A DNA stretch of 64,000 nucleotides from Aquimarina macrocephali JAMB N27 (GCF_000520995.1 NZ_JACA01000003.1:248001-312000), one strand, 5' to 3'. Positions 8,239 through 18,135 are shown, counted from the stretch's first letter. A program made the numbers and translations. Notes: generated by a model from the letters alone, not told the origin.

Positions 8239-10608
8239 ATGAAAACAATTAATCAAAGAGTTATTTTATTTTTTCTCTCATTTTGGTGTCTATTTCTAAC
8301 AGCGCAACCAAGTAATGAAGCTGTAGTGGGTACCATACAAGGAAAAGTAATAGACAAAAACTTACAGCAACCCATACCCTATGCTACTGTAGCAATTCAT
8401 GATGGAGCAGATAAAATTATAAGCGGAGGTATTAGTACCGATGATGGTAACTTCTTAATTTCTGATATCCCGAAAGGAAGTTATACTTTAAAAGTACAAT
8501 TTATAGGATACAAAACGTATTCTCAACCTATCGAGATCTCTAGAAAAAATAAGGATATCAATGTTGGCACTGTATCATTAGAAGAAGAAGCCGAATCTCT
8601 AGACGATGTAACTATAATTGCCGAACGAACTACAATAGAACAAAAAATTGACCGTAAAGTTATAAATGTTGGAAAAGATCTTACCACAACTGGAGGTACT
8701 GCAGCAGAAATCATGAACAATATCCCCTCTGTTAATGTAGATCAGGATGGTAATATTGCTTTACGCGGAAATCAAAATGTACGTATCCTCATAGACGGTA
8801 AACCTACCAATATTGATGCTACACAATTATTGAAACAAATCCCTTCTACTTCTATTAAGAAAATAGAATTGATTACTAATCCTTCTGCTAAATATAATCC
8901 TGAAGGAATGAGTGGTATCATTAATATCGTATTACATAAGAATAGTAATATAGGTTTTAATGGTAATCTCAACCTAGGGCTTAATTTTGATAAAAACGCC
9001 CGTTTCAATAGTTCTATAGATTTAAATTACAGAACAGGAAAAGTGAACTTTTATGGTAATTATGGTAACAATATTACCAAACGACAAAATGCAGGAGGTG
9101 TATTTAGACAAGATCAAAATTATCAAACAGATTTTAAATTCATAGATAATAATAAGTCTCACCTATTCAAAATAGGCTTAGATTATTTTATTGATGACCA
9201 TAATACCATCTCTGTATATACTAATCAAAACTTGTTTGACGGACTTACAGATGGAACTACAGATATTACTTTTTTCAATAATGATCAGAATAATTTATCC
9301 CAAAAACTATTAAGTGATAGTGATAATCAAGGTTCTACATATAATTTTGATTATAAACATGATTTTAAAAAAGAAGGACATAATATTGAATTAGAAGTTG
9401 ATTATAATGTTTTTGAAAGTGATAGTGATGATCGTTTTAATTTTGTTGGAGGAGACGGATCGTTCACAAATTATAACGACCTTATTAATAATGAGCGAAT
9501 AAACACCACAATAAACCTCGATTATGTAAACCCATTATCAGAAAAAACTAAATTAGAATTAGGATATGAAACTCGTTTAAGAAGAACAGACAATGACTAT
9601 CGTTCTACACTTTTCGCAAATTCAAAATATAATTATGACCGAAACATACATTCTTTTTATGGTACATATGGTCAAAATTTTGAAAAATGGGCATATCAGC
9701 TAGGTGCACGTCTCGAAAACTATGAAGTTGAAGCTGTTTTTGATGGAGAAAAAATATTTGAAGATGATATCTTTACTGTATACCCTTCTGGTTTTATTAG
9801 TTATACTCCGGGAGAGAAAAACAGCTATCAATTAAGTTATAGTCGACGAATTGATCGACCTGGATTAAATCAGGTAAACCCCATACGTGAATGGAGTACA
9901 CCAAGAATAGTTTCTATTGGAAACCCTGAGTTGAATCCTCAATTTACTAATTCTATAGAAGCTAATTACACACGAAAATTAGGAAAAGGATCAATAACCG
10001 GAGGAGTATTTTACCGAATTATCAATGATGAAATAAGTCAGGCACTTATAGAAAATCCAGATGTTGAGGAAGGCCAGATACTAACATTCAAAAATTTTGA
10101 TAATAATTCTTCTTATGGAGTTGAGATATCTAGCAACTATAAAGCTACAAAATGGTGGAGTTTTAATGCTAGCTTTGATCTGTATTCGCAAACGCAAAAA
10201 GGTGTGGTCGATAATATCAATAGAGAAGTAGATGCAGTAGTTTACAATTTTAGACTCAATAATAGTTTCAAAGCGACAAAAAACTTGACTTTTCAGGTAT
10301 TTGGATTTTATAGAGGAGAACAGGAAGGCATATTATTTAAAACCAAACCATTCTATTTCGTAAATACTGGAGCTCGTTATAATTTCTTAAAAGGTAAAGG
10401 TACCTTTAGTATTAACTTTAACGATATTTTTAACACAATGCGTTTCAGATTTTCTGCAAACAATCCATATCCGCAAAACGGAGAGTTTCAAGGTGAAACA
10501 CAAACTGTTTTCCTAGGTCTATCCTACCGATTCGGAGGTGGAAAAAACAGAAAAGCTTCAAGAAAACGAAGAGATAACAATGAAAAATCTGGCGGAGGAA
10601 TACTATAA
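8239..10608 (+). CDS. TonB-dependent-receptor-like outer-membrane protein
   Basis: This 789-residue exported protein has a signal peptide (1-22), then a carboxypeptidase-regulatory-like beta-sandwich at about 30-115 (QGKVIDKNLQQPIPYATV, GNFLISDIPKGSY). Next comes a plug domain at about 125-230 (AAEIMNNIPSVNVDQDGN, IRG-like LRGNQNVRILIDGKP, LITNPSAKYNPEGMSG), and then a long beta-barrel rich in alternating aromatic strands. This is the OMP_b-brl_3-like architecture found in many Bacteroidota. The barrel ends near SYRFGGG and is followed by about 25 strongly basic residues (KNRKASRKRRDNN), unusual because barrel proteins normally end with an aromatic residue. The substrate is unknown. No SusD partner is adjacent, so it is not a standard glycan-uptake pair. 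Confidence 0.88.
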   Translation: MKTINQRVILFFLSFWCLFLTAQPSNEAVVGTIQGKVIDKNLQQPIPYATVAIHDGADKIISGGISTDDGNFLISDIPKGSYTLKVQFIGYKTYSQPIEISRKNKDINVGTVSLEEEAESLDDVTIIAERTTIEQKIDRKVINVGKDLTTTGGTAAEIMNNIPSVNVDQDGNIALRGNQNVRILIDGKPTNIDATQLLKQIPSTSIKKIELITNPSAKYNPEGMSGIINIVLHKNSNIGFNGNLNLGLNFDKNARFNSSIDLNYRTGKVNFYGNYGNNITKRQNAGGVFRQDQNYQTDFKFIDNNKSHLFKIGLDYFIDDHNTISVYTNQNLFDGLTDGTTDITFFNNDQNNLSQKLLSDSDNQGSTYNFDYKHDFKKEGHNIELEVDYNVFESDSDDRFNFVGGDGSFTNYNDLINNERINTTINLDYVNPLSEKTKLELGYETRLRRTDNDYRSTLFANSKYNYDRNIHSFYGTYGQNFEKWAYQLGARLENYEVEAVFDGEKIFEDDIFTVYPSGFISYTPGEKNSYQLSYSRRIDRPGLNQVNPIREWSTPRIVSIGNPELNPQFTNSIEANYTRKLGKGSITGGVFYRIINDEISQALIENPDVEEGQILTFKNFDNNSSYGVEISSNYKATKWWSFNASFDLYSQTQKGVVDNINREVDAVVYNFRLNNSFKATKNLTFQVFGFYRGEQEGILFKTKPFYFVNTGARYNFLKGKGTFSINFNDIFNTMRFRFSANNPYPQNGEFQGETQTVFLGLSYRFGGGKNRKASRKRRDNNEKSGGGIL

Positions 10609-10828
10609 TTAGGTTTTCTTTAAAAAAAATGTTAATATCATAACTAATAACTCAGATATTTGTTAAATTTAATACGGTTTTCTTAAAAACCTTATTAAAG
10701 TTAAATAAATGCAAAAAAATAACAAATTCTGTAACACTTTACAATTTACAACGTTTAATATAGTATAGTCATGGTTATGATTTATTTGAATTAGCCTTTA
10801 AAAAATTAATAACCGAGTTATTAGATAA

Positions 10829-10862
10829 AAAAACGCGAAGCTTAATTGCTTCGCGTTTTTCA
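10829..10862. terminator. Bidirectional terminator between receptor and ketosynthase genes
   Basis: The stem AAAACGCGAAGC / GCTTCGCGTTTT has a TTAATT loop, with A-rich and T-rich flanks on the two sides. It lies between the convergent ends of the receptor gene (220 bases upstream) and the FabH-type gene, and can serve both. Confidence 0.85.
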
Positions 10863-10880
10863 TTTTTTTACTTTACTAGG

Positions 10881-11888
10881 TTACCATCTAATAATAGCAC
10901 TACCCCAGGTAAACCCGCTTCCAAAGGCCGCTAAGACTACTAAATCTCCTTCTTTAATTTTACCTTGCTCCCAAGCTTCTGTCAATGCAATAGGAATAGA
11001 TGCAGCTGTAGTATTACCATATTTCTGAATATTATTATAGACCTGATCATCAGATAATTTAAATTGTCGTTGCACAAATTGAGAAATTCTCAGGTTTGCT
11101 TGATGTGGTATTAACATATTTATATCTGTAGCCGATAAATTATTGGCCTGTAATCCTTCATTAATTACTTCAGAAAAACGTACTACTGCATTTTTGAACA
11201 CAAATTGACCGTTCATATATGGATAGTAAGGAATATTTTCTTGAGGGTTCTCTGAAATAATTTCTGGCACCCAATGTTCTGTACTAGGACCTTCTAGAGA
11301 TAGTTCTTTGGCATGTGCACCTTCACTATGCAAATGTGTAGACAAAATCCCTCTACCCTCTTCTTCACTTCTCGTTAATACAGCGGCTCCTGCTCCATCG
11401 CCAAAAATTACAGAAACTCCTCTTCCTCGAGTTGTCATATCCAAACCACCGCTATGGTTTTCACTTCCAATTACCAATACATTTTTATACATACCTGTCT
11501 TGATGAACTGATCTGCTACCGATATAGCATATACAAACCCGCTACATTGATTACGAACATCCAATGCCGGAATAGTTCTCATGTTCATCATTTCCTGAAC
11601 TCTTACTCCACCTCCAGGAAAATACATATCAGGACTAAGAGTTGCAAAAATGATAAGTTCTATATCATCTGTAGTAAGTTTAGCTCTTTCTAAAGCAATT
11701 TTAGCAGCTTTAACCCCCATAATAGAAGTACTATTACCATCTCCCTTTTTGATGTGACGTCTTTCTTTTATACCGGTACGTTCCTGAATCCATTCATCAT
11801 TCGTATCCATCACCTTAGATAGATCATCATTAGTTACGACATTTTCGGGGACATAAGACCCTAAACCTGATATTTTTGAAGTATACAT
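10881..11888 (-). CDS. 3-oxoacyl-ACP synthase III family protein (FabH type)
   Basis: This condensing enzyme has the thiolase fold: 335 residues with catalytic Cys115 in VRNQCSGFVY, His in LIPHQANLR (about 265) and Asn in QKYGNTTAAS (about 295). It ends with the typical AAFGSGFTWGSAIIRW. Family members start fatty-acid elongation from acetyl-CoA and malonyl-ACP, or make related acyl-ketide products. The gene stands alone, not in an rpmF-plsX-fabH operon, so it may be a second or specialised copy. The N-terminus reads MYTSKISGLGSYVPENV, typical of FabH. Confidence 0.88.
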   Translation of the reverse strand: MYTSKISGLGSYVPENVVTNDDLSKVMDTNDEWIQERTGIKERRHIKKGDGNSTSIMGVKAAKIALERAKLTTDDIELIIFATLSPDMYFPGGGVRVQEMMNMRTIPALDVRNQCSGFVYAISVADQFIKTGMYKNVLVIGSENHSGGLDMTTRGRGVSVIFGDGAGAAVLTRSEEEGRGILSTHLHSEGAHAKELSLEGPSTEHWVPEIISENPQENIPYYPYMNGQFVFKNAVVRFSEVINEGLQANNLSATDINMLIPHQANLRISQFVQRQFKLSDDQVYNNIQKYGNTTAASIPIALTEAWEQGKIKEGDLVVLAAFGSGFTWGSAIIRW

Positions 11889-12124
11889 GTTGTTAATTTA
11901 TTGTGTGTGTTGTGAGTTATTTTATACTTAACTAAAAGTTATCACACAATATATGTATTCTTAACATTTTGATAAAAGAAACCCTAATCATATTATATGC
12001 ACGCATAATAAAAAAATCTTAAACAACTGTATTGCAAACCCCTAAGCTAATCCAAAATACAGACTCTCCATATTTTCAACTTAATATCTCGAATAGGGAA
12101 TAGAAAAACACGCCAAAAACGTCT

Positions 12125-12158
12125 ATAAAAAAGAGACTACTAATTAAAATTAGTAGTC
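12125..12158 (-). terminator. Terminator of the T9SS-tail mini-protein gene
   Basis: The inverted repeat GACTACTAAT / ATTAGTAGTC has a four-base loop and is followed on the minus strand by TCTCTTTTTTATA. It lies 24 bases past the stop codon of the minus-strand gene at 12182-12502. Confidence 0.8.
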
Positions 12159-12181
12159 CCCATTCCCCAATCTTCCTAAAA

Positions 12182-12502
12182 CTAGAGTTTTAGAAATTTC
12201 TTTATCACTACCTCATTATCATCACGTACCTTAATGGTATACATTCCTGATGGAAAGGAGGTAAATGAAATTGTATTTTTAATCGACAAATTTTTGTTCC
12301 CTACAATTAAATGCCCTTTTAGGTCGAAAACTTCACAACTAGCATTAGGTATTTCAGTTTTACAATCAATATAAACCTCCCCTTTTAAGGGATTTGGATA
12401 AACCGAAAATGAACTACCTCTAGAACTATTTATTTCAGTAATAATATCCTGCATCGACTTTATTTCTTTTCTATTGTCAAAATCAAAAAGATTTCTATTC
12501 AA
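12182..12502 (-). CDS. Short protein consisting mainly of a T9SS type A sorting domain
   Basis: The last about 75 residues are a recognisable type IX secretion C-terminal sorting domain (SVYPNPLKGEVYID, CEVFDLKGHLIVG, SFPSGMYTIKV, ending VIKKFLKL). Such domains normally follow a large secreted enzyme or adhesin and are recognised by the T9SS in the outer membrane. Here only about 30 residues precede the domain, and the ATG-started frame shows no signal peptide. Either the 5' part of the gene has been lost or the true start lies further upstream in a non-ATG form. It is followed by a good terminator and lies just beyond the 3' end of the response regulator gene. Confidence 0.7.
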   Translation of the reverse strand: MNRNLFDFDNRKEIKSMQDIITEINSSRGSSFSVYPNPLKGEVYIDCKTEIPNASCEVFDLKGHLIVGNKNLSIKNTISFTSFPSGMYTIKVRDDNEVVIKKFLKL

Positions 12503-12590
12503 CTATTATATGGACAAATATATAGATATTCATCTCCTCAAAACATACGTAGCCCCACGTAATTAGGCAACAATAGCAAGTACATTAAAG

Positions 12591-13223
12591 TTAGAGTAGT
12601 AATTGTTTATTTTTCTGAGACCAGATAAGCAAAGCATTTGGTTTTTGCTCAAGAGTAAGTTTTCGGATTATATTTGCTCTATGTTTTTCGACTGTTCTCA
12701 CAGAAATACTCAAAAGATCTGCAATCTCTGTGCTTGTCATCTCTTCTGCAATGCGTTTTAGGATTTTAACTTCGGAAGGAGTCAGTTTTTCTATGTCCGG
12801 ATTACGCTCTGAAACATTCGTAAAACGTTTGTATATTTTTTCGCTAAAATATGGCTCTCCTCTACTAACGCTTGCTATACACGCTTCAATCTCTGTTAAA
12901 GCAAATTCTTTTAACAGGTAGCCATGAATATTATATTTTACGGCATCTTCAAAAAACTTCTTTTCTTTATGAAGAGTAATCAAAATGATTTTGGTATCGA
13001 TATGATGTCTCTTACAATTTTTAGCGATATCTATACCGGTTAGATTAGGCATTTCGATATCTAAAATAGCGATATCCGGTTTATCTTTAATGATTGCATT
13101 ATATGCAGAAAGCCCATCAGAATGAGTATTTATGATGTTATATTTTCGTTCTTTCAAAAATTCCTCTAGCCCTCTTAATAATAAAGGGTGATCATCTGCA
13201 ATAAGTATATTAGGTTTAAGCAT
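12591..13223 (-). CDS. NarL/FixJ-type response regulator
   Basis: The receiver domain at residues 1-120 has the acidic pair ADDH at the start, phosphoacceptor Asp55 in IAILDIEMPN, a Thr switch in IILITLH and Lys in GYLLKE. A LuxR-type helix-turn-helix follows at about 145-205 (LTPSEVKILKRIA, STEIADLLSISVRTVEKHR). Its start overlaps the end of the sensor kinase gene by 8 bases on the same strand, so the two are translationally coupled and almost certainly a cognate pair. It should bind DNA on phosphorylation. Target genes are unknown, but the adjoining T9SS-tail gene is a candidate by position. Confidence 0.93.
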   Translation of the reverse strand: MLKPNILIADDHPLLLRGLEEFLKERKYNIINTHSDGLSAYNAIIKDKPDIAILDIEMPNLTGIDIAKNCKRHHIDTKIILITLHKEKKFFEDAVKYNIHGYLLKEFALTEIEACIASVSRGEPYFSEKIYKRFTNVSERNPDIEKLTPSEVKILKRIAEEMTSTEIADLLSISVRTVEKHRANIIRKLTLEQKPNALLIWSQKNKQLLL

Positions 13224-15270
13224 GTTTCGGAATATTAAATATCAGCGTAGTCCCCCGATCAATTTCAGACAGTATATTGAAAGTAGCTTTCAAAAATTTT
13301 GAACGCTCATTTAATGTTTTAAGACCTATTTTAGAAATTGATATTTTTTCTTTAGAAACATCAAATCCCCTACCATTATCTTTAATAATTATTTCAACAT
13401 CATTTTCTTTATTAATCACTTTAATTTCTGCAGATCTTGCTTTAGAATGTTTAATAATATTATTAAAACTTTCTTGCACCAATCTATAGATATTAACTTC
13501 TTTTTCTTGATCAAACACTTGGTCAATATTATCTATTTCTGCCGAAACAAAAATATCATAATTTTCATCGATCATCTCCACACTACTTTGTATGGTTACC
13601 GTAAGACCTAGTTCTTCTAACTTAAATGGATGTAGACTTCTTGATATTGCACGTACTTCATCAATTACACCATCTACCACAGTAGCTGTCTTTGTATCTT
13701 TATTCTGTAAAATTCTATTCTTAATGAGTAACAAACTTTGACCAACACTATCATGAAGATCTTTAGATATACGTTTACCAACGCGCTCCTGAGTTTGTAA
13801 AAGTTCTTGTAAAAATGATTGTTGTAGTTTTTTATTTCGAATCAGAAATATTCTATTTCTATATAAATAGATCAATAAAAACAAAAGACTTAGACCTATA
13901 CCGCCAAATATCAATAGGTTTTTCTTTGCTTTATCCTTTGCTTCAAGCATCTCAATATTAGCTTTCTGAATTGCAATTTTACTATCTCTTTTTTCGGCCT
14001 CATAGAGCGTTTGATAATAAATAACACTATTAGATCTGGTTAAATTATAGATAGAATCCTTCAATAATTGATACCTATCCAAATGGATTATAGCCTCTGG
14101 TAGTTTATTTAGATTTTTATTTGCTTCATAAAGTTCTTTTTCTAAATGTACCTGACCACGAATGTCATTCGAATTCTTAAAAATCTTGATCTCTTCTTCA
14201 AAAATTGGAATTGCTTCTTTATACTTACCCTCTGCAACTTTATATCTGCTTAGTGCTTTTAAATAAAATATTCTATCATACGGGCTATTTATCAAATCAG
14301 TAGAAAGCTCGAGAGTATCCAAATACTTTTTGGCAATATCGGGCTTGCCTTGCTTAGAATAAAACTCTGAAGCATATGCCCTTAATCTAAACATATTGGC
14401 ATAACGTCCCTTCTCTTTTCTCAACAATTTAAGTGCAGTAAGATAGGCTTCCTCTTCTTTTTTGTATTCTTTTTTCTTTACAAAATCACGAGCATCATTT
14501 ACGCTTAACTCAGATAATGCTTGAAAATCTTTATTTTTTTGGCTATTCAATAATACCCTAATCTTCTGTCTTTCTTCAAAAGACTTTTCCAAAAGATAAA
14601 GCTGACTAAAAATTCCGGATACTGCCAATCCGCTATATGCTATATAAGCAGTGTCCTTCATTTTAGTGTATAATAGATTAGCTTCCTGAAATTTTAAAAT
14701 TGCTTTAGAAAGTTTACCTAATCGCTCATATGTTTGGCCATTAAAATAAATTGCATCAGCCTCAAAAATAGAATCTTTGGTCTGATGATATATTTTCTCT
14801 GCATTAGAATAATCTACAATTGCTTTTTCTAAATTATCAATTTGATAATTCGCTCCTGCTCTCTTAATATAAAGATGCCCCAGATTAATTCTTTTTTTAA
14901 TTTTGAGGCTATCTTTAATACTATTATTTACAATAACCAATGCAGAATCTGGTTTACCAACTACTTGAAGATAGTGAAACGTAAGTCGCGAAGTCTTAAA
15001 AGCTGCCAGATCAAAACTATCCAACTGTTTAGCCAAATCGATATATTGGAGTGTATATTTCGGATAGTTTTGTTTATAAAACTCAAAATCCGAATTCCTC
15101 CTTTCGTTTAATACACTCGATAGCGAATCTAATAAATAAAGCTTTTCTTCTTTATTTGTTACATTTTCTACTTTATCAATTAATTCTAAAACAGTCTCTT
15201 TCTGCTGCGAAAAAGCATAAAAATGAAATGCAGCAACAACAATAAATATGTATATTTTGCTTCTTAACAT
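13216..15270 (-). CDS. TPR-containing sensor histidine kinase (HisKA_3 type)
   Basis: The protein has a signal peptide (MLRSKIYIFIVVAAFHFYAF), then a long helical periplasmic region with tetratricopeptide-like repeats (about 30-410), a coiled segment and a single transmembrane helix near 445-465 (LLIFGGIGLSLLFLLIYLY). The cytoplasmic HisKA_3 dimerisation helix follows with the phosphorylatable His in RISKDLHDSVGQS, then an HATPase domain (NNIIKHSKA, IIKDNGRGFD). The architecture is common in Bacteroidota and is thought to sense envelope or extracellular signals. A longer frame begins at 15321, but ATG 15270 is chosen because it puts the signal peptide at the N-terminus. It overlaps the response regulator gene by 8 bases. 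Confidence 0.92.
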   Translation of the reverse strand: MLRSKIYIFIVVAAFHFYAFSQQKETVLELIDKVENVTNKEEKLYLLDSLSSVLNERRNSDFEFYKQNYPKYTLQYIDLAKQLDSFDLAAFKTSRLTFHYLQVVGKPDSALVIVNNSIKDSLKIKKRINLGHLYIKRAGANYQIDNLEKAIVDYSNAEKIYHQTKDSIFEADAIYFNGQTYERLGKLSKAILKFQEANLLYTKMKDTAYIAYSGLAVSGIFSQLYLLEKSFEERQKIRVLLNSQKNKDFQALSELSVNDARDFVKKKEYKKEEEAYLTALKLLRKEKGRYANMFRLRAYASEFYSKQGKPDIAKKYLDTLELSTDLINSPYDRIFYLKALSRYKVAEGKYKEAIPIFEEEIKIFKNSNDIRGQVHLEKELYEANKNLNKLPEAIIHLDRYQLLKDSIYNLTRSNSVIYYQTLYEAEKRDSKIAIQKANIEMLEAKDKAKKNLLIFGGIGLSLLFLLIYLYRNRIFLIRNKKLQQSFLQELLQTQERVGKRISKDLHDSVGQSLLLIKNRILQNKDTKTATVVDGVIDEVRAISRSLHPFKLEELGLTVTIQSSVEMIDENYDIFVSAEIDNIDQVFDQEKEVNIYRLVQESFNNIIKHSKARSAEIKVINKENDVEIIIKDNGRGFDVSKEKISISKIGLKTLNERSKFLKATFNILSEIDRGTTLIFNIPKHA

Positions 15271-15940
15271 TCTAGGGATTCTAATTGTGAAGATACATAT
15301 AATTGTATTTTCAAATTGCATGATAGCTCTCTATTTTTTTGTATCAAAACCTCTTTCTTATTCAGAATTTAAAAAAACAATAGATAGGCACATACCAAAT
15401 CTCTTTCAAAACATCTCATTAAAGCCTAAAAATCAACAACATAGAATAATATCAAAATCCCTATTGTATTCCAAAAAAATGATTTCAATTCCTTGATTTA
15501 CCAAATTTACTACACCAGAAAATCCCTACAAAACCTTAATCAAATGCTGCCATAAAACAGTAATAATTCGATCAGTTGTTTTTACTTCGCTTTATATATC
15601 AAGAAACATCATACCTGATATAAGTAGATTTTACTATACACTTAATTTCATCATTATTTATAGCTTTTCGCTTAAAACGATAAGAATCTAAAACGAGAAA
15701 GATGCGCCAACCACAGCGCATCTTTCTAACAACCTAACCAATAAATAAACAAACCAAGCCAGTCGGGTGACTGACTATAGTACTCTTCAAAATCTCTACT
15801 TTTAAATCAAGTAACAGATCATGTTTTCAAAAAATATATGATTGATATATTTTTAAATATTTTATTCTTCAGTCTTTTTTTTAAACTAATCATCCTGATG
15901 GCGATAGTAAAAACCATCGCCAAATCAGAATTTATATTGT
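15271..15940. other. Long AT-rich intergenic region
   Basis: Between the kinase start and the small ORF ending at 15941 there is no credible gene: the open frames here are antisense to the kinase start or lack initiation context. It holds a strong hairpin (15697-15726) and a second imperfect one at about 15895-15930 (GATGGCGAT / ATCGCC arms). The kinase promoter should be in the first 100 bases, but no exact -7 box was seen. Confidence 0.6.
15697..15726 (-). terminator. Intrinsic terminator-like hairpin
   Basis: A perfect 11-base stem (GAAAGATGCGC / GCGCATCTTTC) has an eight-base loop. The minus-strand side is followed by TCGTTTT, the plus-strand side by TAACAACC, so minus-strand termination is more likely. 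This would end a transcript coming through the small ORF at 15941-16195. Confidence 0.6.
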
Positions 15941-16195
15941 TTATAACTCAAGGGTATTTATTCTCATAGCAAAGTTTCTCCCTTCTAAATTGGCTATGTA
16001 TATCCGACCAATACTCATAGCACTTATATATTGAGTTGTAAACAAATTATATACTTCAAAAAACTTATTTATATCCTTAGTCCATTGTGTCAACAAATCA
16101 TTACAATAGATATAAAAAAAACTTACTTCAATGCCAGTTTGGCAGATACATACTATTGGTATTTTTTTTGAATACATCACACCATAAGATGACAA
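15941..16195 (-). CDS. Small hypothetical protein, uncertain
   Basis: This 84-codon frame is not recognised. The C-terminal half (FFEVYNLF ... IGRIYIANLEGRNF) faintly recalls the end of a T9SS sorting domain (x-VYNL and G-x-YIA patterns), but the usual YPNP motif is absent. There is no signal peptide; the N-terminus has Cys residues and hydrophobic stretches. A terminator-like hairpin lies 215 bases downstream on the same strand. It could be a real small gene, a decayed remnant or chance. Confidence 0.25.
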   Translation of the reverse strand: MSSYGVMYSKKIPIVCICQTGIEVSFFYIYCNDLLTQWTKDINKFFEVYNLFTTQYISAMSIGRIYIANLEGRNFAMRINTLEL

Positions 16196-16216
16196 TTAAA
16201 CTAAAAACAATATAAA

Positions 16217-18103
16217 ATGGCAACAGGAAGTATTAATGTATCTGTAGAGAACATTTTTCCATTAATTAAAAAATTCTTGTATTCTGATCATGAGATTTTT
16301 TTACGAGAACTTATTTCGAATGCAACAGATGCAACTTTAAAGCTAAAACATTTAACAAGTATTGGTGAAGTTAAAGTAGAATATGGCAACCCTCTTATCG
16401 AGATTAAAGTCGATAAAGACAAAAAGCAACTACATATTATCGATCAGGGAATTGGTATGACTGCAGAAGAAGTTGAGAAATATATTAATCAAGTAGCTTT
16501 TTCTGGTGCTGAAGAATTTCTAGAAAAATATAAGGATAGTGCTAAAGATTCTGGAATAATAGGACACTTTGGTCTTGGGTTCTATTCGGCCTTTATGGTG
16601 GCAGACAAAGTAGAAATTATTACAAAATCCTATAAAGATGAGCCCGCAGCACATTGGATTTGTGATGGATCTCCAACCTATAGTATAGAGGAACATGATA
16701 AAACAGAAAGAGGAACAGAAATCATTCTACATATTGGCGAAGATGATACCGAGTTTCTTGAAGATGGTAGAATAAATGAATTATTGGTGAAATACAATAA
16801 ATTCATGCCAGTATCTATAAAATTTGGTACTAAAACAGAAACGTTACCAAAACCAGAGGATGCTAAAGAAGAAGATCCTGCACCAACTCAAGAAGTTGAT
16901 AACATTATCAATAATCCTAATCCTGCATGGACAAAACAACCTGCTGATCTAAAAGATGAGGATTATAAAGGCTTCTACCGCGAATTGTATCCTATGCAAT
17001 TTGAAGAGCCTCTTTTTAATATCCACCTTAATGTAGATTATCCTTTTAACCTAACCGGGATTCTGTATTTCCCAAAACTGGGTCAGGATATGAATATGCA
17101 AAAGGATAAAATCCAATTATATCAAAATCAAGTATTTGTTACTGATAATGTAGAAGGTATTGTTCCAGAATTCCTTACCATGCTTCGTGGTGTGATTGAT
17201 TCTCCCGATATCCCTCTTAATGTATCCCGATCTTATTTACAAGCTGATGGTAATGTAAAGAAAATATCAAGTTACATTACTCGTAAAGTAGCCGATAAAC
17301 TAAGCTCTATGTTTAAAAACAATAGAGAAGATTTGGAGCAAAAATGGAATGATATTAAAATTGTGATCGAATACGGAATGCTTTCTGAAGAAAAATTCTT
17401 CGAAAAAGCTGACAAATTTGCATTATATCCAACAGTGGATGGTTCTTTCTTTACGTTTGAAGAATTACAAGAAAAAATTAAAGATTCTCAAACTGACAAA
17501 GATGGTAAGCTCGTTCTTCTTTATGCTTCTAATAAAGATGAACAACACTCGTACATCTCTGCTGCAAAAGATAAAGGATATGAAGTACTCCTTTTAGACT
17601 CTCCTATTGTTTCTCATTTGATCCAAAAATTGGAAACTAGTAAAGAAAATATTTCTTTTGCACGTGTAGATGGAGATCACATTGACAATCTTATCAAAAA
17701 AGATGAAGAAACTATCTCTAAGCTATCAGATGAAGAGAAAGAAACTCTTAAAACTGATCTTGAAAAAGTAGTTCCAAAAGAGACATATACTGTACAATTA
17801 GAAGCAATGGATAGCAATGCCTCTCCATTCATGATTACTCAACCAGAATTTATGCGTCGTATGAAAGAGATGCAACAAACTGGTGGTGGAGGAATGAACA
17901 TGTTTGGTAATATGCCAGAAATGTATAATTTGATTATTAATACAAATCATGAACTTATTGGGCAAATTGCTGCTACCAAAACAGATAAGAAAAAAGAACG
18001 CTTAATAAAACAATCTCTGGATTTGGCCAGACTCTCTCAAAACCTATTAAAAGGAGAAGAATTAACAGATTTTATTAAACGTAGTTACGATATGATAAAG
18101 TAG
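16217..18103 (+). CDS. htpG: Molecular chaperone HtpG (Hsp90)
   Basis: This bacterial Hsp90 has 628 residues. The N-terminal ATPase domain carries the GHKL motifs: FLRELISNATDAT with the catalytic Glu, DQGIGMTAEEVE and GHFGLGFYSAFMVADK. The middle domain includes the conserved PLNVSRSYLQ segment near residue 335. The C-terminal dimerisation domain is present, with an acidic linker (KEEDPAP) between N and middle domains. The product assists folding and remodelling of client proteins under stress in the cytoplasm. It stands alone and is followed by its own terminator. No CIRCE or similar heat-shock element was noticed upstream. Confidence 0.97.
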   Translation: MATGSINVSVENIFPLIKKFLYSDHEIFLRELISNATDATLKLKHLTSIGEVKVEYGNPLIEIKVDKDKKQLHIIDQGIGMTAEEVEKYINQVAFSGAEEFLEKYKDSAKDSGIIGHFGLGFYSAFMVADKVEIITKSYKDEPAAHWICDGSPTYSIEEHDKTERGTEIILHIGEDDTEFLEDGRINELLVKYNKFMPVSIKFGTKTETLPKPEDAKEEDPAPTQEVDNIINNPNPAWTKQPADLKDEDYKGFYRELYPMQFEEPLFNIHLNVDYPFNLTGILYFPKLGQDMNMQKDKIQLYQNQVFVTDNVEGIVPEFLTMLRGVIDSPDIPLNVSRSYLQADGNVKKISSYITRKVADKLSSMFKNNREDLEQKWNDIKIVIEYGMLSEEKFFEKADKFALYPTVDGSFFTFEELQEKIKDSQTDKDGKLVLLYASNKDEQHSYISAAKDKGYEVLLLDSPIVSHLIQKLETSKENISFARVDGDHIDNLIKKDEETISKLSDEEKETLKTDLEKVVPKETYTVQLEAMDSNASPFMITQPEFMRRMKEMQQTGGGGMNMFGNMPEMYNLIINTNHELIGQIAATKTDKKKERLIKQSLDLARLSQNLLKGEELTDFIKRSYDMIK

Positions 18104-18135
18104 TAGTTAAGACTACTAGTACATATAAATATTGG

